Shown here: positions 37,355 through 50,990 of the stretch, one piece after another
How positions within the stretch are numbered: position 1 is the first letter of the stretch
Layout of the letters: every line of letters begins with the position of its first letter
Assembly: GCA_949825025.1 (NCBI GenBank)
Contig: OX463778.1
Coordinates: 32,061,969-32,125,968 of the forward strand
Direction of reading: 5' to 3'
Source of the DNA: Siphlonurus alternatus
Taxonomy: Eukaryota > Arthropoda > Insecta > Ephemeroptera > Siphlonuridae
Length of the DNA: 64,000 nt
Program-made: the position numbers and the translations under genes
The notes under the pieces: model-generated
What the model saw: only the letters and a program-made list of their open reading frames with translations
What the model was told of the DNA's origin: nothing
Databases searched by the model: none

Positions 37355-39383
37355 GTATTGAGTTTTACCACCTTGTGCATCCTCTTGTGTCATGCTAATA
37401 ATCAATGTTGTGTTTTAACTTGATGTGAGTCATGAAAGAGATACGCCCACTTTTTTAGGTGTTTCTAAAAACACTATTATTCTTGCAAATATGAATAAAA
37501 GTGCAATTAAAAAATAAAAGAGTACTTTGCATCCAAACATTCTCATCACAGCTGCATCAATACATAAAGGATCGTAAAATTAAAAAAAAAATAATAATAA
37601 TAATAAACATTGGTAAGCTGAATAATTGTCAATCAAAGCGATGACAAGCTTTCTCAACTTCTGGGAAACTTTGCTCCAGAGGGAAATCCAGGATTTTGAT
37701 TATTTCCCATTTCTTTGAAAACTATAACGTATAATTTTATATTTTGCTCTAAATTTTGTTGTTGATATATTGCTCTACATTTTGTTGTTTATATTTTCTA
37801 TTTATACAACAAGAACATAAATTTATATTTAAATATCTCCATGCATTAACATTTGTGAATTACTACTTTTTCTATTAAGAAAATATTTATGAACTACAAA
37901 AATATATACATAAAAAAGAAACACCATAAAAAAGTTTTCTTTTTTAAAACCTCTCTTGAGAAAAAAACTTTAAATTTAAAAAAAAAAAATCAGCTGGTTG
38001 TCAGCTGTTTTTAAACGTTTCCTCGACAAACGGTGTGAGGGCTGCTGGAGTTCAACGCCCCTGCCGTGCGTGCTGGCACCCCCAAGCCTCCCTTTCACAC
38101 CAGCAGAGGGGAGGCAAGATCACGAGCTTAAGTGCACCGCAGACACGCGGGCGTCCTGAGGACCAGATAAATTAACTGTAGCTGCTGACTCCAGTCGCAG
38201 CATCCTCCAATCTTGATCTCGCTCTCCCTCTCTATCTCCCTCTTTACCACAAACATAGCAATGCACTTGGTTTGATAATGCAGTTCTCTTGCGTAGCATT
38301 GTTGTTGAAAAAAAATATATCAATATAACAATATTGTGAAGAAATTTAAAATGAAGATAAATAAATCATTATTTTGTGAGGTTGACAGTAGGCAAATTTA
38401 CAACTCCCATTGCAAAGTTTTCAGTAAAAATGAAGATGATTGTTGTTTATGATACGATACATCACTGTATTTCTTTTCGTAGTCCAAAAAACCTTATATT
38501 TTTAAATAGAATCTATATACCCTATTTTTATTAATTTTTAATGTATACATGTATACCAGGGTGTATGCCATCTGGAAAAACCTGGAATACCGGGAAATAT
38601 CATGGAATTTCAAACCCTCTGGAAAAACCGGGAAAAATCATGGAATTTCGAAAAAAATGTCAAAAAAACTGGAATTATCACATTTTTCAGTAACCATTTT
38701 CTTAATTATGTAATTTTGATGCCGAAAATCTTGATACCGTTTTGTTTTTTTAATCTTTTGTCAAGTTCTAATATTTATTCAAATCAATTAAATATTTTTT
38801 CAAGTATTGGAGATGAAAATGGGAAAAAATCGTGTGCAAAAGCGTGACGTAAAAAGATCGCGATTTACGAGAGATCGCGCGCGTATTATATTGACGTCAA
38901 TATTTCGGACGAATAGTTCAATATATTTACTGAAAAGTATATGAATGTTTCAAATATTAATTTGTAACTAAAAATACTCCTTCAATTAAAACAACTTTAA
39001 TTATAAACCAGAAAAATATAATTATATTATTTTTAACGATGCAAGTGACCATGCATGCAGTACGTAGTGTAATTAAAAGATAGGCAATTTACGCGAATAT
39101 TACTTTAAAAAAGTTAATCGTTTGATGAGAAAGCATAAATATATACAAGAGATCATTATAAATTATTATAATTTAACATATTCAAGCACAAAAAATTAAA
39201 AGTAAAAATTATGGCACTGTAAACGTCATGCTTAAAAACTAGGAAACAACGCTATGTTGCTGTAAGCGCGGCGTGAGCTCACTTTATTTTATTGATCATA
39301 CCTCGTGTACACAATTTTTGCAGTATTTTTTATTTTTATTTTTTGAAAAATTCAGTGAACACAATATTCAGCATTTCAAGCAT

Positions 39384-39892
39384 TTAGATAGAGGGAACTA
39401 AATTGAAAATTTTAACCTAAATTTTTTAAAAATGTTTTGTGTCCTAATTTATGGTTCCTAAACAGAGCGGTCTCATACGTATATAGAAGACCACTCTGTT
39501 CAAGACCGCTCTGTTCCTAAATTTCTGAATTTTCAGGGAAATGTTTAAAATAATAATAAAAATTCCAGCAATTTTTATCACATTCAATTCACACGGTTCA
39601 AACCGGACTAAAATTTATTTTAAGTGGGACTTTTAAAATTAATATTTTTTTCATTGAAATGACACTGAACACTGAAAAAAAAATGTACTTATACAGTAAT
39701 AAAAGTTTTTAAACAGACCCGAATAAAATTATATTGAAGTTAAAGTTATATCAATGCATTATTGCTGGATTTTTTTTTATTTTTTTTAAACATTTCCCTG
39801 AAAATTCAGAAATTTAGGAACCATGAATTAGGACACTAAAACATTTTTCAAAAATTTAGGAAAATTTTAAATCTAGTTCCTTCTATCTAAAT
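39384..39892. mobile_element. Nested palindrome inside the 2.06-kb element
   Basis: The left arm starts TTAGATAGAGGGAACTA and the right arm ends TAGTTCCTTCTATCTAA. Inner arms share TTTAGGAACCAT, CAGAAATT and AACATTTCCCTGAAAATTC in mirror form. The length is about 509 bp. The tip resembles the ATAGAGGG part of the TA-flanked family at 14951 and 21702. Confidence 0.78.
39462..39514. repeat. 53-nt hairpin with 6-bp duplication, third nesting level
   Basis: ACAGAGCGGTC and GACCGCTCTGT form the ends. An internal GACCACTCTGT is a third related unit. TCCTAA flanks it at 39456-39461 and 39515-39520. It interrupts only the left arm of the nested palindrome; the right arm reads straight through (TTTAGGAACC). 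Confidence 0.75.
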
Positions 39893-40610
39893 ATTCTAAA
39901 TGATGTGTAGTAACCACAAAACGTATTTTGCAAATTTACTTCTTTTGTAAAATGAAGAGTTGCATGATCTGCATTACATTCATGCATGCACCATTTATGA
40001 TAAATATAATATATTGGTGTTATAATGTCATCAGACAAGTCAATTTCATTTTTTTTTTTATTTATTTATTTATTTTTGCGATTTTTAACGTTCCCTATTA
40101 TTATTATCATCATTAGATTAAAGTATAAATTTAGTATATATTATATAATCATATACAGTATAATTGATGAAAAGATTGTATTTTATTAATTATAATTTCA
40201 TCCAAAATTTGAGCATTAAAATTTTCTTGTCAAAAAAGTTGCTCGCTACGCTCGCAATTTTTTTTTTATACTTGTATTATACTGTGTTTGGTTATTTTTT
40301 CTTGTTTATACTGGGTAGCATTTTTTTTTTTTTTTTTTCATGATCTGTATCTTTCAATTGATAAATTATGGATTTATAGTTGTTAAGAAAAACAAAATAT
40401 AAAATGTCAAGATTTTTTTTTCCTTAAGGAATTTAATCCTTAAACGATACCTTAAAAAATTAAATGGTTCAAGTAAATTTTTATATAATATTCCTCCCCC
40501 ACCCCCTCCTGAACGCTAAAAAAATACCTGGAATTTTTTAAAATTCCCTGGAAAAACCTGGAAAACTCATGGAATTTCATTTGGGAATAATGGTATACAC
40601 CCTGGTATAC

Positions 40611-43600
40611 GGATAACTTGTAGTTTATTACATAATTATTATAAATCGGATGAAAGTAACATTCAAATGGTATACACATTCCGTCAAGCAAAGTAGCTAA
40701 TTTACTAGCTGTTGTAATTACTTCGTTTCTCTTTCAAAGAACTTCAAGCGCCAAGCTTGTAAACAAGTCTCACAATCTCGTTAGCTTGATTCAGATTCTT
40801 ATTTCTTTTTTTACTTACTTTGTGAATGTAAAACTCCTTTTAATTTTACTTAAATTTTATCCTAAATGTGTTTTATGATTCAACCCGTATTATATTTTGT
40901 TGCTACAACATTCTTTCGAGATTCAAAAATTTTTTTTTTTGGTTTGTTTGTTTGTTTGCCTGTAATATAAAAAATACAAATAAAACTTTTTTTTTTTAAA
41001 TATAACTCATTTCAAGATCTTTTACTTTTTATCCTATACCATGAGCTCTTTATTGCTGCACCTTAAAATATAATTTAATATGACCTCGTTATCACATACC
41101 GTATAATATCGTTCATTCATAATAATTAATTGCCAATTCCGGTTAAATAAAAAACAAGGCTCAGTACATATTAAACCCTTCTTAGTGCATGAGATAATAA
41201 TTTCTTTAAATTTCTTTTTGATTGTATACACAATATACACAAGCTTATCATAATATGTTCAATCAGGAGTCAGGACGTGATGTCAATCGTACACACACGA
41301 AAACATTAAATGCACATTCCTGAAAACAACAAGTTAAATTATTTGAGTGAGAAAACAGGATGTGTAGCTCCTTATTCATCATGCAGGGAGTTTTAATAGA
41401 AGTTCCTGGAAAATCATAAAGAAGTTATGACATTTAAAAATAAAAAAATAAATAAAAAAAAGAGTAAAAGTACCTACGTTCCTAAAATTACCTTTATTGC
41501 AGTCAGTAGAACAATAAAATTAAATAACTAAAAATTGGCATGAAAAAGTTCATAGAAAATTCAGATTATTTCCTTTGTTTCATGTTTCATGTCATCCATG
41601 CTTAACCCACCCTGCAAAAGACCAAATTGTTTTCTGTGCTACTTTAACTATGCCATGATATGGCCTTTTGTGTTCTACATTTCATAAAAGAAAGCAAGTC
41701 AAACCCTTATGCTTGTGTCAAACAAAAATACATAAATAAATGTGTCACAAATATAGCAGCGAGCTAGCAGATGTAAAAACAACAAACAAAAACACTTCTT
41801 GTGGCATCGCTCAAGAGCCGGGTTAGTTACGATTTACCGACTCCTGTAGTGAGTAGTGTGACTGATACCTAGGTCACGGCGGTGTGCAAGGTCACGGCAA
41901 GTTAGATGCCGGTGCTATAGTGGCCGGTTTGGTTGGTGCCTGGCTTGATTCCACGCCGGGCTCATGAGCAGGCAGCAAGTAACTAACATTCCTGGTTGGT
42001 GTGGGAGCCGGCTAGACCCTTCATCAACGCCACATCGCAGCAGCTGAGGCGGGCAAGCAGGCAGCGACCTCTGAATCTTGGTAATAGCGTACGTGCAGCA
42101 AGAAACACGCCCTCGGTACTTTCTCGATTTAGATCGGCGCGACACAATTTAAATACATCAGATTTTTTTTTCATCCTCTCTCAGCCCCCCTCCCCCCCCT
42201 CCTCTTTCTCATCATCACGCTACTTTACTTGAACTTGTTTTTTTTTTTACTTTTTATTTCAAATGGAACTAAAGGGATTTATTTCATGATTTAAATTTTA
42301 GTCGTCTTTTTCTTTGCCTCCTTGTTACTAGGCAACTTTTTCAACACTACTGTATTGCGGGTATGCTTGAATGTCACTACAACAAAAAAAAGTACTTTCC
42401 GCTTATACTGTTAGCTCTATTTTAAAATCTTAACGTCATGTAGTCTGCTTTGCGCATTCTTTAACAGCATGCATGAATTGTTTATATTGAATTTTTTTTT
42501 ATCAAAATTTGTTATTTTACAACTTCCAGTCATAAAAATAGTTTAACCTTGCTGTTGATATATATAGACAGTTTTTTTTTTTTGTAGGTATACATAGGTC
42601 TATTGTTTTCATAGAATTAATAGTTTTTAACGCCGCAAATTTCAACAGAAGTTTGATCAATAAAAAATTTCCTTTCTCTCTCTGTTTATAAAAATAATTT
42701 TTTTTTTTCTAAGACATTGGCGTTTTGTTTATGGTCGTTGTGGGAAGCGGCCTGCAGCCTGGTGTAGTTTTGAACGAAAGAGAATGAAGGTGGGATGAAT
42801 ATTTACGTCGTCTGTGCTGCTGCTTTTGCAACCCGGACCTGGGGTCTAGCTGGGTCTCTCGTTCTCCCTCTCTTCCTGACCAGGCCCGGCGTTTATTTGG
42901 CACTGCATTCCTACCTAATCACGTGGTCTCCTATACCATTCGTGGCAGATGGATGCCTGGTACACGGACTGCAGAAAACCCAGCCAGCTATGATAAGAGT
43001 CTTGACTCACGCTAAAACGTGACGTACGACGACGGAACCATGGCAGTGACGTCACGTGGCGAACGCAGCCAGAAACGCGTAGAAACGTCAGCTGCGGTGG
43101 CGAGACTGTCAGATCATCTTGTCCATTGAGCAACTAACTTCTTGTGCTCGCTTTCCCGTCATCGGGCAGGCAGCACAGTGGACCGTTCTGTGTGTTTATA
43201 ACGTTCGCCATCCCCCGCTTTCTTGTGCCAGCCTACTTCTGCTTGCTCTGACATCCCTGCAAAGCTGACCTTGGTTAAATTATGTATGATGACGCATCGT
43301 TATAAGATTTTATTTACTTGACATTGCTTCAATGTGTTGTTTATATGAAATATAGTTAAAAGTCAGATTCATTAAACAAAGTGTAAATGAGAGTATACTA
43401 ATTAGCAAGAATGGCGATGATGCTCGCTGAAAAACTTGCAGTCATCTACTTAAAATTATTCAAGCGTATATGATGTAATACATCAGAGAGGCTATTCTTA
43501 AAGAACTTTGCATAAATTTAAGTGTAGAAATTTTAAGTAATCAAATTTGATATCAAATTTTATGGCTAACATCTGTGCAAGTAAGTTCTCTCTCAAAAAT

Positions 43601-45880
43601 CCCCTTAATTACTCTTGTGGCATTACATTCATCACATTCATGGCATGAGAAGAAAAATTAGTGTCACTGATTTTAATGAAATTTTGTTTACAACATTGCG
43701 ATTTGTTTTAATCTTCACAATCATGGTTTTATTTGTGTATGACATCATCCTGTTTACTGCGACTTTCACTTGGTATAAACTGCGGCTGACTGAGCGGTAG
43801 CGACTTGCACTGCAAGCACGTTCATGTGATAATAAACACACAAAAATGACGTCACTGGCACTGCTAGCTGTCTTGGCCAAGTATTTGGCTATTGATCTCG
43901 ATTTATGCTTCTTTGAAGTTTTATTTTGTGAATGGAACTTCTTGAAATATACTGATGCATGATACTACTGGGGTGACAAGTCAACTTAAATTTTAATTGA
44001 CATTTTAGACGCCCCAGGAGGTACTCGACCTGGTAATTGACTTGGCAATACCTTTTGCATGGTTTATTCTTGTGTCTATTTAGACAATAAGTTACGTATG
44101 CTGTATTGTACACGTTTTAACTTATCATGAACGCTATACATTTTTCTTAAAATTATTAAATGTTTAAAAAATAGAATTTTAAACATTTTTTATCTCATAT
44201 ATATATGGTACTATAAATTTTTTGTTTTGCATTTTTCATGTCAGTGTAAAAAACCCTACATAACTGCAACGTTCATGCAATCTTGAACAAAGCAAACATA
44301 CAATTTTTTTTACATGCACATAAATACCACAAGTATATCATCATTCGTGTCTGTATGACCATAATAAATGGAAGCCTTGTGACACAAGTAACGCCGGTCG
44401 CTGTGATGGTGCTCATATCGCTGGTAGCGGCGCTTAAGAACGTGGAGTGATAACAACCTCGTGGCGGGCACGTGCTGGTCAAACAGTGCGCCCAACTTCC
44501 TCCCCGACGTCGTGTGTGTCCGCTCATTGTTTCTCGCAAACAAACTCGCGTGAACTTCCGTCTTATCATAATAATAATAATCAAAAGATCAAAATTCTGT
44601 AGCAAAATCATACTAAATTAATAAGCAACTTGTCTCTGCGAAGATTGAGAAATCACGGCTTTTGGAAAATTTGTTAAACTGCAGAAATGGTTGTAATAAT
44701 ACGTAAACAAATTTAAGTGTCTTATTAAAATAAGAGTCTTTTTAACTTTTAAAAAAATTCATATTGTAATTACAAATGAATATCCTTTAGCTTTAAAGAT
44801 TTATTTTGATGAAAAGGTGAAATGTAAAAAAAATATCTTATACAAATATCAACAGTTGAATGTTTTCTCGCTTTATAACCCAGCTGTTTCAATTTTCAAT
44901 CGACGAATTCTTCCTCCCCATCATCAAACTTGTTTATCCAACAATAACATTTAAATACAATAAAATATCATGGCACCCTCGGCATCTTTGTTCATGAGTA
45001 ATAATTTTATTTTAAGAACATTACATGGTTTGATTGACTTGATAGGAATGTTACGTACAAGACGTGGTGCCTTTGTGCACGCTCTAGTTGCAGCTGCAGT
45101 GCAAGTGCATTCTGCATGCTTGTGATGTGTTGAGCTGCACTTTGCGTGTAGGCGCCCCGTAGTGAGAGTGCGTGGGTGGGCTTGTAGGGCCAACAGAGAA
45201 ATCTGGACCAGCTCCATTGTCTTGGTATGATGTAAACATTGGGAGGATGCTATATCGTGTTTATACAGTATAAATGGAGGAGGAGATGCGACGTAGAGAA
45301 ATTTATTTCAAGAAAATCAAGCTTTTTATTGTTTTTGTTTAATATGTGTTCAGATTGTTTAGAATTATTTGTGGGTGAAGTTAGTATGAGTTTTAATTCT
45401 TAATGATCTCACTTATTTTTGGCTTGATTTCAATATTTATAATACAGTATAATATTATATTTAAAATAATTTTTAAAAAAATCTATAGGTGATTGATGGT
45501 AATACTTTGTTCAGAGTACTTCTGTGTATACATTTTTTATTTTAGCACTGACTTATTTGACATATGGTTTGCTGGCAAAGTAAAAAAAAATCAAGGAAAA
45601 TAACAATACAAGTATCTGACTTCTTTCGCTGCATGTAGAAAGATTGTACGTCAGAAAAATTATTTTATACGATGCAGTCGATGCTTTTGTAATGCTTATA
45701 TTGGTTTCTTAATATACAACACCCTCCCCTCATTAAATTGTATATTGAGATAAAAAAAAAATGCGATGCAATAACTAAAGTAGCTTGTTTTGTTTTTTTA
45801 TTATCCAAGGTCACAGAATATTGTGTTCTTATTAAGATCTGAGGAAGTAGATTATTCATACTGGTACTGCAGAAATATAT
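40611..45880. other. Intron 1 segment with several GC islands
   Basis: Islands lie near 41800-42230, 42710-43270, 44370-44560 and 45040-45200. TGACGTCA occurs at 43047-43054, overlapping CACGTG at 43053-43058, and again at 43847-43854. No exon with matching splice sites was found. Confidence 0.45.
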
Positions 45881-45889
45881 AGTTTTGTT

Positions 45890-46080
45890 TTTACTGTGGT
45901 TTCAAGATGGCGCCGCCGCGTTTTCTCTAGTCGTTTTCTTCAGCCGGGATGCTTCGTAGCTTTGCTTGCTTACTGCCTTTAGGTTATTTTAAGAGCTGCG
46001 CACCTTAAATTGATGAGAACTCCACCTGCCCTAGTTGCAAACATGCATGGCTTCTCCCACAACCCACCACCCCTAGATCT
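45890..46080 (+). promoter_or_regulatory. GC island with AAGATGGCGCC motif, possible internal promoter
   Basis: AAGATGGCGCC at 45904-45914 matches the YY1 core-promoter motif and lies at the edge of a CpG-containing patch within intron 1. Sequence alone does not show transcription start activity. Confidence 0.3.
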
Positions 46081-49000
46081 TACTTTACTCACTATTTACA
46101 CTTTCTCTCTGTACATCCCTCTCTGTACTAGTTTCTTTTTCTAACTTTAAAACTTTTGCTTTACACTGTTGATGAGAGAAAGAAATAAAAAAATAAAAAT
46201 GTAAATTTGGAATGAAGCCACGTATCTACTTTTTTATTTTGTTTCAACAAAATCACCTTCGCTATAATTTTAATGGTTTAACTCAGGTTTAAGTATATTT
46301 TTTTTTTAACTTGAAGTAATATATAACTTATTTTATATACTGGAAAATAATTATGGTACTATTTATTAGTTAGTTATTTTTGTAATAAATGTAAAAAAAC
46401 AACACCCCTCACTTTGGAGCTAAATTGAATAAATTTAATGATAGTGCAGCATTTATAGTTATTATACAGATTTTTTTTGGTGAAGATATAAAATACGGTA
46501 CACATCACGGACAGGGGGTGCATGATAACCATTGCAGAATCTGCGTTGGAGAATAAGTTCACTACAGCTTTAGTCTCAAACTCGTACATAACTAAAATAA
46601 TAAGAATTAAAAAACGCACGATTTCTTCATAGTTTGCAAATAATACTGTAAAATTTCCAACTTTTATGTTCTCCCTATATACAAAATAAAATCAAAACAT
46701 GCAGAATCACCAGTGTTGTTAATTACAGTGACAGCTACAATTTGTTACCTCAAGTCGTACAATAATTCAGACATTTGCGTGATTGTATACCTCTGTGCGT
46801 CCAGTATACTGCAGTATTTCAAGAAATTTTAATAATGACATGCATTCTTAGAGTACTCCGTATTTGTATTTAAGAATACTGTAGAAGTTTATGATTGAAC
46901 GTCTTTGTAAAGCTAAATAACGTATAACAATACAAAGCTGCTAAATTTGAGTGTCATTTGTTCTAAAATGATCCAAGTTTTGGACACTCTCTTTGAGTTT
47001 GACGTATGGTTACGCACCAAATATATTTGGCGAACTCATCCGTCTGAAGTTAAGATTTGCCTTTGTCTCTCTTGTCAATTTGCTGTTCTATTCTCTTTCA
47101 TCGCCATCTCCATATATATGACGTTTTTAAGTTGGCACTTATTATTGTACTTATTTTAAAATAGAACTTAGGTCTAACAACAGTAACAACACAGATCATG
47201 AAGGAGCTAAATTCAGCCCAACAGTACTTATTTTTTTTATGTAATTATTAGTGCCAAAAAGAAAGAAAATAAAAATATAATCAATATCAAGGGTATTTTT
47301 TTATGCATAATGAATGTCAAAAAGTTTAGCACAAAGTAAGAGCTTTTAATGTGTGTAGAGTATATTTTTTTCCCCCTGTTGAAGTTGTAATTTTTTTTAT
47401 ATTTTTTTCTGTGAACAGCTTTTGAGAGTTGTGGGATGAATTTTATGACCATGCATGTTTTTGGCACGCGGCACGAAAGGAATATTTAGAGATAGGATGG
47501 GTAGTTGCAGTAGCACGGTGGTGGTGGTGGCTAAAATATTATTAGTTCGGTAATGGTTGGGCGTGTCATATAGCAATAATAATGGCTGACTTGGGTGCTG
47601 GAATAATAATAAGCTGGTTTAAAACGATGTCGTCAAACTATTCTTGTCTCACCTGTTAGGCCATCTTTCTTACCAACTGGAGCGAAAACTCAGCACAATT
47701 TATAGTTCAAAAGAGCCGACGTGAGTGCTACCGTGCATGAGGCGACCACTACACATCAATGCATATGTAGGCATTCATCGAGCTAGAAACGTCGCATTTC
47801 ATAGGTGTAAAATTTAAAACTTCTCCTCTCATTGGTTCAATCTTGAACCGAGTACTCTCGGAAATACACGATAAAATATACTATTATACTTTAGTAGTTG
47901 CTTTAGTGAATCTTATAAGAGTTTTTATTCTTGTTTATCTTAATTTCTTGTACTCGCAATGTATACGAAGCTTAACTTAGGTGTATTTAATGTATACTTG
48001 ATTTCTTTCCGGGTCTATATAACATAGACAGGTGATCTAAATTAAAAGTTTATAGTAATAAATCTTTCATACTTTTAAATAATATAATAATAAAAGGTGT
48101 AATGAACGTGCCCTATCGTGTGGGAGTAGGTCGCAATAAATTAACATTTAGTCAGCAAGAATATAATTATTATATTATGTTTCAATTTGGAGTCTTATTT
48201 ATTTGTGGAGTATTTAAATGTAACAAATCGTTTGTTTTGCACATGCGAATGTATAATTTAAAAAACAAAACAGATTGATATTTTTTATTTGTTTTACAGC
48301 TTTTTTTTTCAGGACGTGTCATTGAAATATTTCTGTAACAACAAAAAAGGCATTTATTTTAGTGAAATAGAAAAAAATCTATTTTAAAGATCAAAGCTTA
48401 TTTTTAACAGCAGTTACGGACATAAAATCTATTAAAATATTATTTTGGTATTAAAAACACTTAGTGACAATTTTGCTGGACATACAAACACACAAAAAAA
48501 AACTAAAATAATATGTTGGCTTGTTTTAATTAATAATTGATGGGTTTTAAAAATTATAGCAATAGCACTAGTGTGTTGTCACTTTAAGATCCTTGTGTAA
48601 CGGGAGGTGAAGAGTAGTTGGCCCACTCTCTCTGTCATTATTACAATTGTTACTTGTGAGATCACGACACCTGGGGACAAAGCCGCGTACTTACTTGATG
48701 GCTCACGGAGGTCCTATACAACATTCTCGCACGCTTTTCGGCGCACCATATCCAGCTGGAGTCACCGCCACTCGCATCGTCTACTGGCTGGCAGGAGGCT
48801 GCAGCATTTACTAAGGGTTTGATGAGATTGCGTGACAAAAATAATCATGTGATGAAGTATCATAACGATATCGAATGAATACGTTTGCTGCAATGTTACA
48901 TTAAAAAAACGTAAACTCTATTCTCTAGTTTGCTCCAGACAGTCCATAATAAACTATATTGATATGAACAATTAACTTTTGTTATTCTCTAAAAATGCTA

Positions 49001-50907
49001 TAAGTTACAATGAATACAATGTCATCAGCACCAAATGAAAGATTTTAAAACCAATATTGGAAATTATACAATATATAGAAACTGCATGGTATCGTTTTTA
49101 TATACGACTAGGGCGATTCAAGTTGGTGCTCTGCGGTCATTCACCCTAATATTTATTGTATAGCTGATTTCCAATCATCTGATTGCATGATGGCTTTTAG
49201 ATTTTCTTCAGTCTTAAGTTATTTTTAATGACGTCTCTAGTAAAGTGTACAACCTCTTTTTACTTGCTCATGCACCAACATCGGTATGTCTACTGCATGT
49301 CTCCGTCGACAAGCATTATACATACTTCTTACTGACCAATGCGTAGTAACATGATGAAACACCTGTTCACTTATGTAGAGCACTTTTCAATAGCCTATAC
49401 AATCCAATTGTATTATAATTAAATGTAGGTGTTTGTTTATTCCCACTACCCATTGATGAAATTAACATAAATATCTACGTAGAAATAATGTTCTTAATAA
49501 GGGTTTGCAATGGCGTGCCGACTCGAGGCGTCGCTTCTGAAGAATATTTAGTGAGTGGTGTCCACGTGAGCACCGTCACGTGCTGACCTTGCTGCATGTG
49601 CACACTAACTTCTGCCATGCATGGTAGCGTCAAAATATCGTGTTGTTTTTACCAAGATTTCAGCTTACTGATAACTACATACGTTACTGATTTTCTAATA
49701 GCTAGAGCGAGCAGTTTTCTTTTATTGTTTTGGAGCATATTATTATAAAAATCATTTAATGATAAATTCAATGTTTGCCATTCTACAATCTACATCATCA
49801 TGCCGTTGAAATTAATTACTATCATGATAATTTTAGTGTCTAAAATATAATCGACGTTATATACGAGTATATATACTATATAATACTATATTATATATAT
49901 TATTATATTGCCATCTGGATTCTAGTTACTATAGTTCCTGTATATTAATTTTGTCACATCAGTCCTGAATGAACGTTTAATATTTCATTACGTAATTCAG
50001 ACATGGACTCCGTGGGGAAATTACATGATTTCATAGAGCATTAAGACTTTTCCTTGATTGTATATTATTATTCTGTTGGCATCGTATCAAACAACCATAT
50101 TTCAACTAAATTTCGATTATACACTGCGCGCTTATGATTTTCTTAACATGAGTATTATTTGTCACTTCCAGGAAGATATATGATATTCCTTACATGAGTA
50201 GAAGTAATAAAGATTTAAATTTTAAAGCACACTTTGCTTGTGTTGACGGTAACATGATGAGGCTGCGACAGGCCCGGATCTATCAGACCATGTGTGCAAG
50301 AACCTTGACGGGACGGGTTTAGGGTAAATTGAGCGAGCATGAGTGGAAAAGTCGAAGATAGTTAGCACCTTCATTTTAATCTTCTCTGATCACCGCTATA
50401 TAACAAAACAAAAAGTTCTTTTCTCACGCTTAAAATGTGCGTTATGAAAATTGGGTAACAGCGAGGGGATAACAATTTTTTTTTTCTTATTTTTAGTAAA
50501 ATATCAGTCATATAATGAGTATTGAGTATTTTGTGACCAATATTTTTTTTCTCCTTTTACACACTGGGTCAAAAAAGAATAGGAAGAATGGTGTTGCACA
50601 TATTTTGTTGTATGGTGTTACATACTTTGAGACTTGATCTGTTAGTCTGTTATAAGTTGGATGATAACTTTTTTAAATGGGAAAGTTGTAATAAACTCCA
50701 TCGGTACAATACACATGACAACTGCAAATTTATTAATTAATATTCATTTATTATATTTTTTTCTAGACCTACTTAAAAGTCTTATTGAGTGGGCCAGCTT
50801 TACGCTAAATAATATTAAATAGTAATTTAAGTAGGAAATGGCAACAACTTCTATTTTATATTAAAAAAACCGGTTGTGTTCATCTTAAAGCTCTATCTAT
50901 CTATATA

Positions 50908-50911
<4 letters not shown>
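46081..50911. other. Intron 1 segment, AT-rich with small islands
   Basis: GC-richer patches lie near 47470-47780, 48600-48830, 49500-49630 and 50260-50350. No exon or RNA gene was recognised. Confidence 0.45.

Positions 50912-50988
<77 letters not shown>
50912..50988. repeat. (CT)n microsatellite
   Basis: About 38 uninterrupted CT units, preceded by CTATCTATCTATAT, in MRTF intron 1; a GC-rich patch follows at 51000-51310. Confidence 0.97.

Positions 50989-50990
<2 letters not shown>

Larger units (their letters stand above)
38551..40610. mobile_element. 2.06-kb element with TATACCAGGGTGTAT tips
   Basis: The left tip GTATACCAGGGTGTATGCCA and right tip TGGTATACACCCTGGTATAC are inverted repeats. 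Subterminal parts on both sides contain repeated CTGGAAAAACCTGGAA and TCATGGAATTTC units. The inside is AT-rich without a long open frame, so it is non-autonomous or decayed. The 81-codon frame at 38602-38847 is translation of the repeats. A second palindrome is nested within it. It lies in MRTF intron 1. Confidence 0.8.

Noticed and set aside
38602..38847. 81-codon frame
   Set aside because: Translation of the repeated terminal sequences of the 38551-40610 element.
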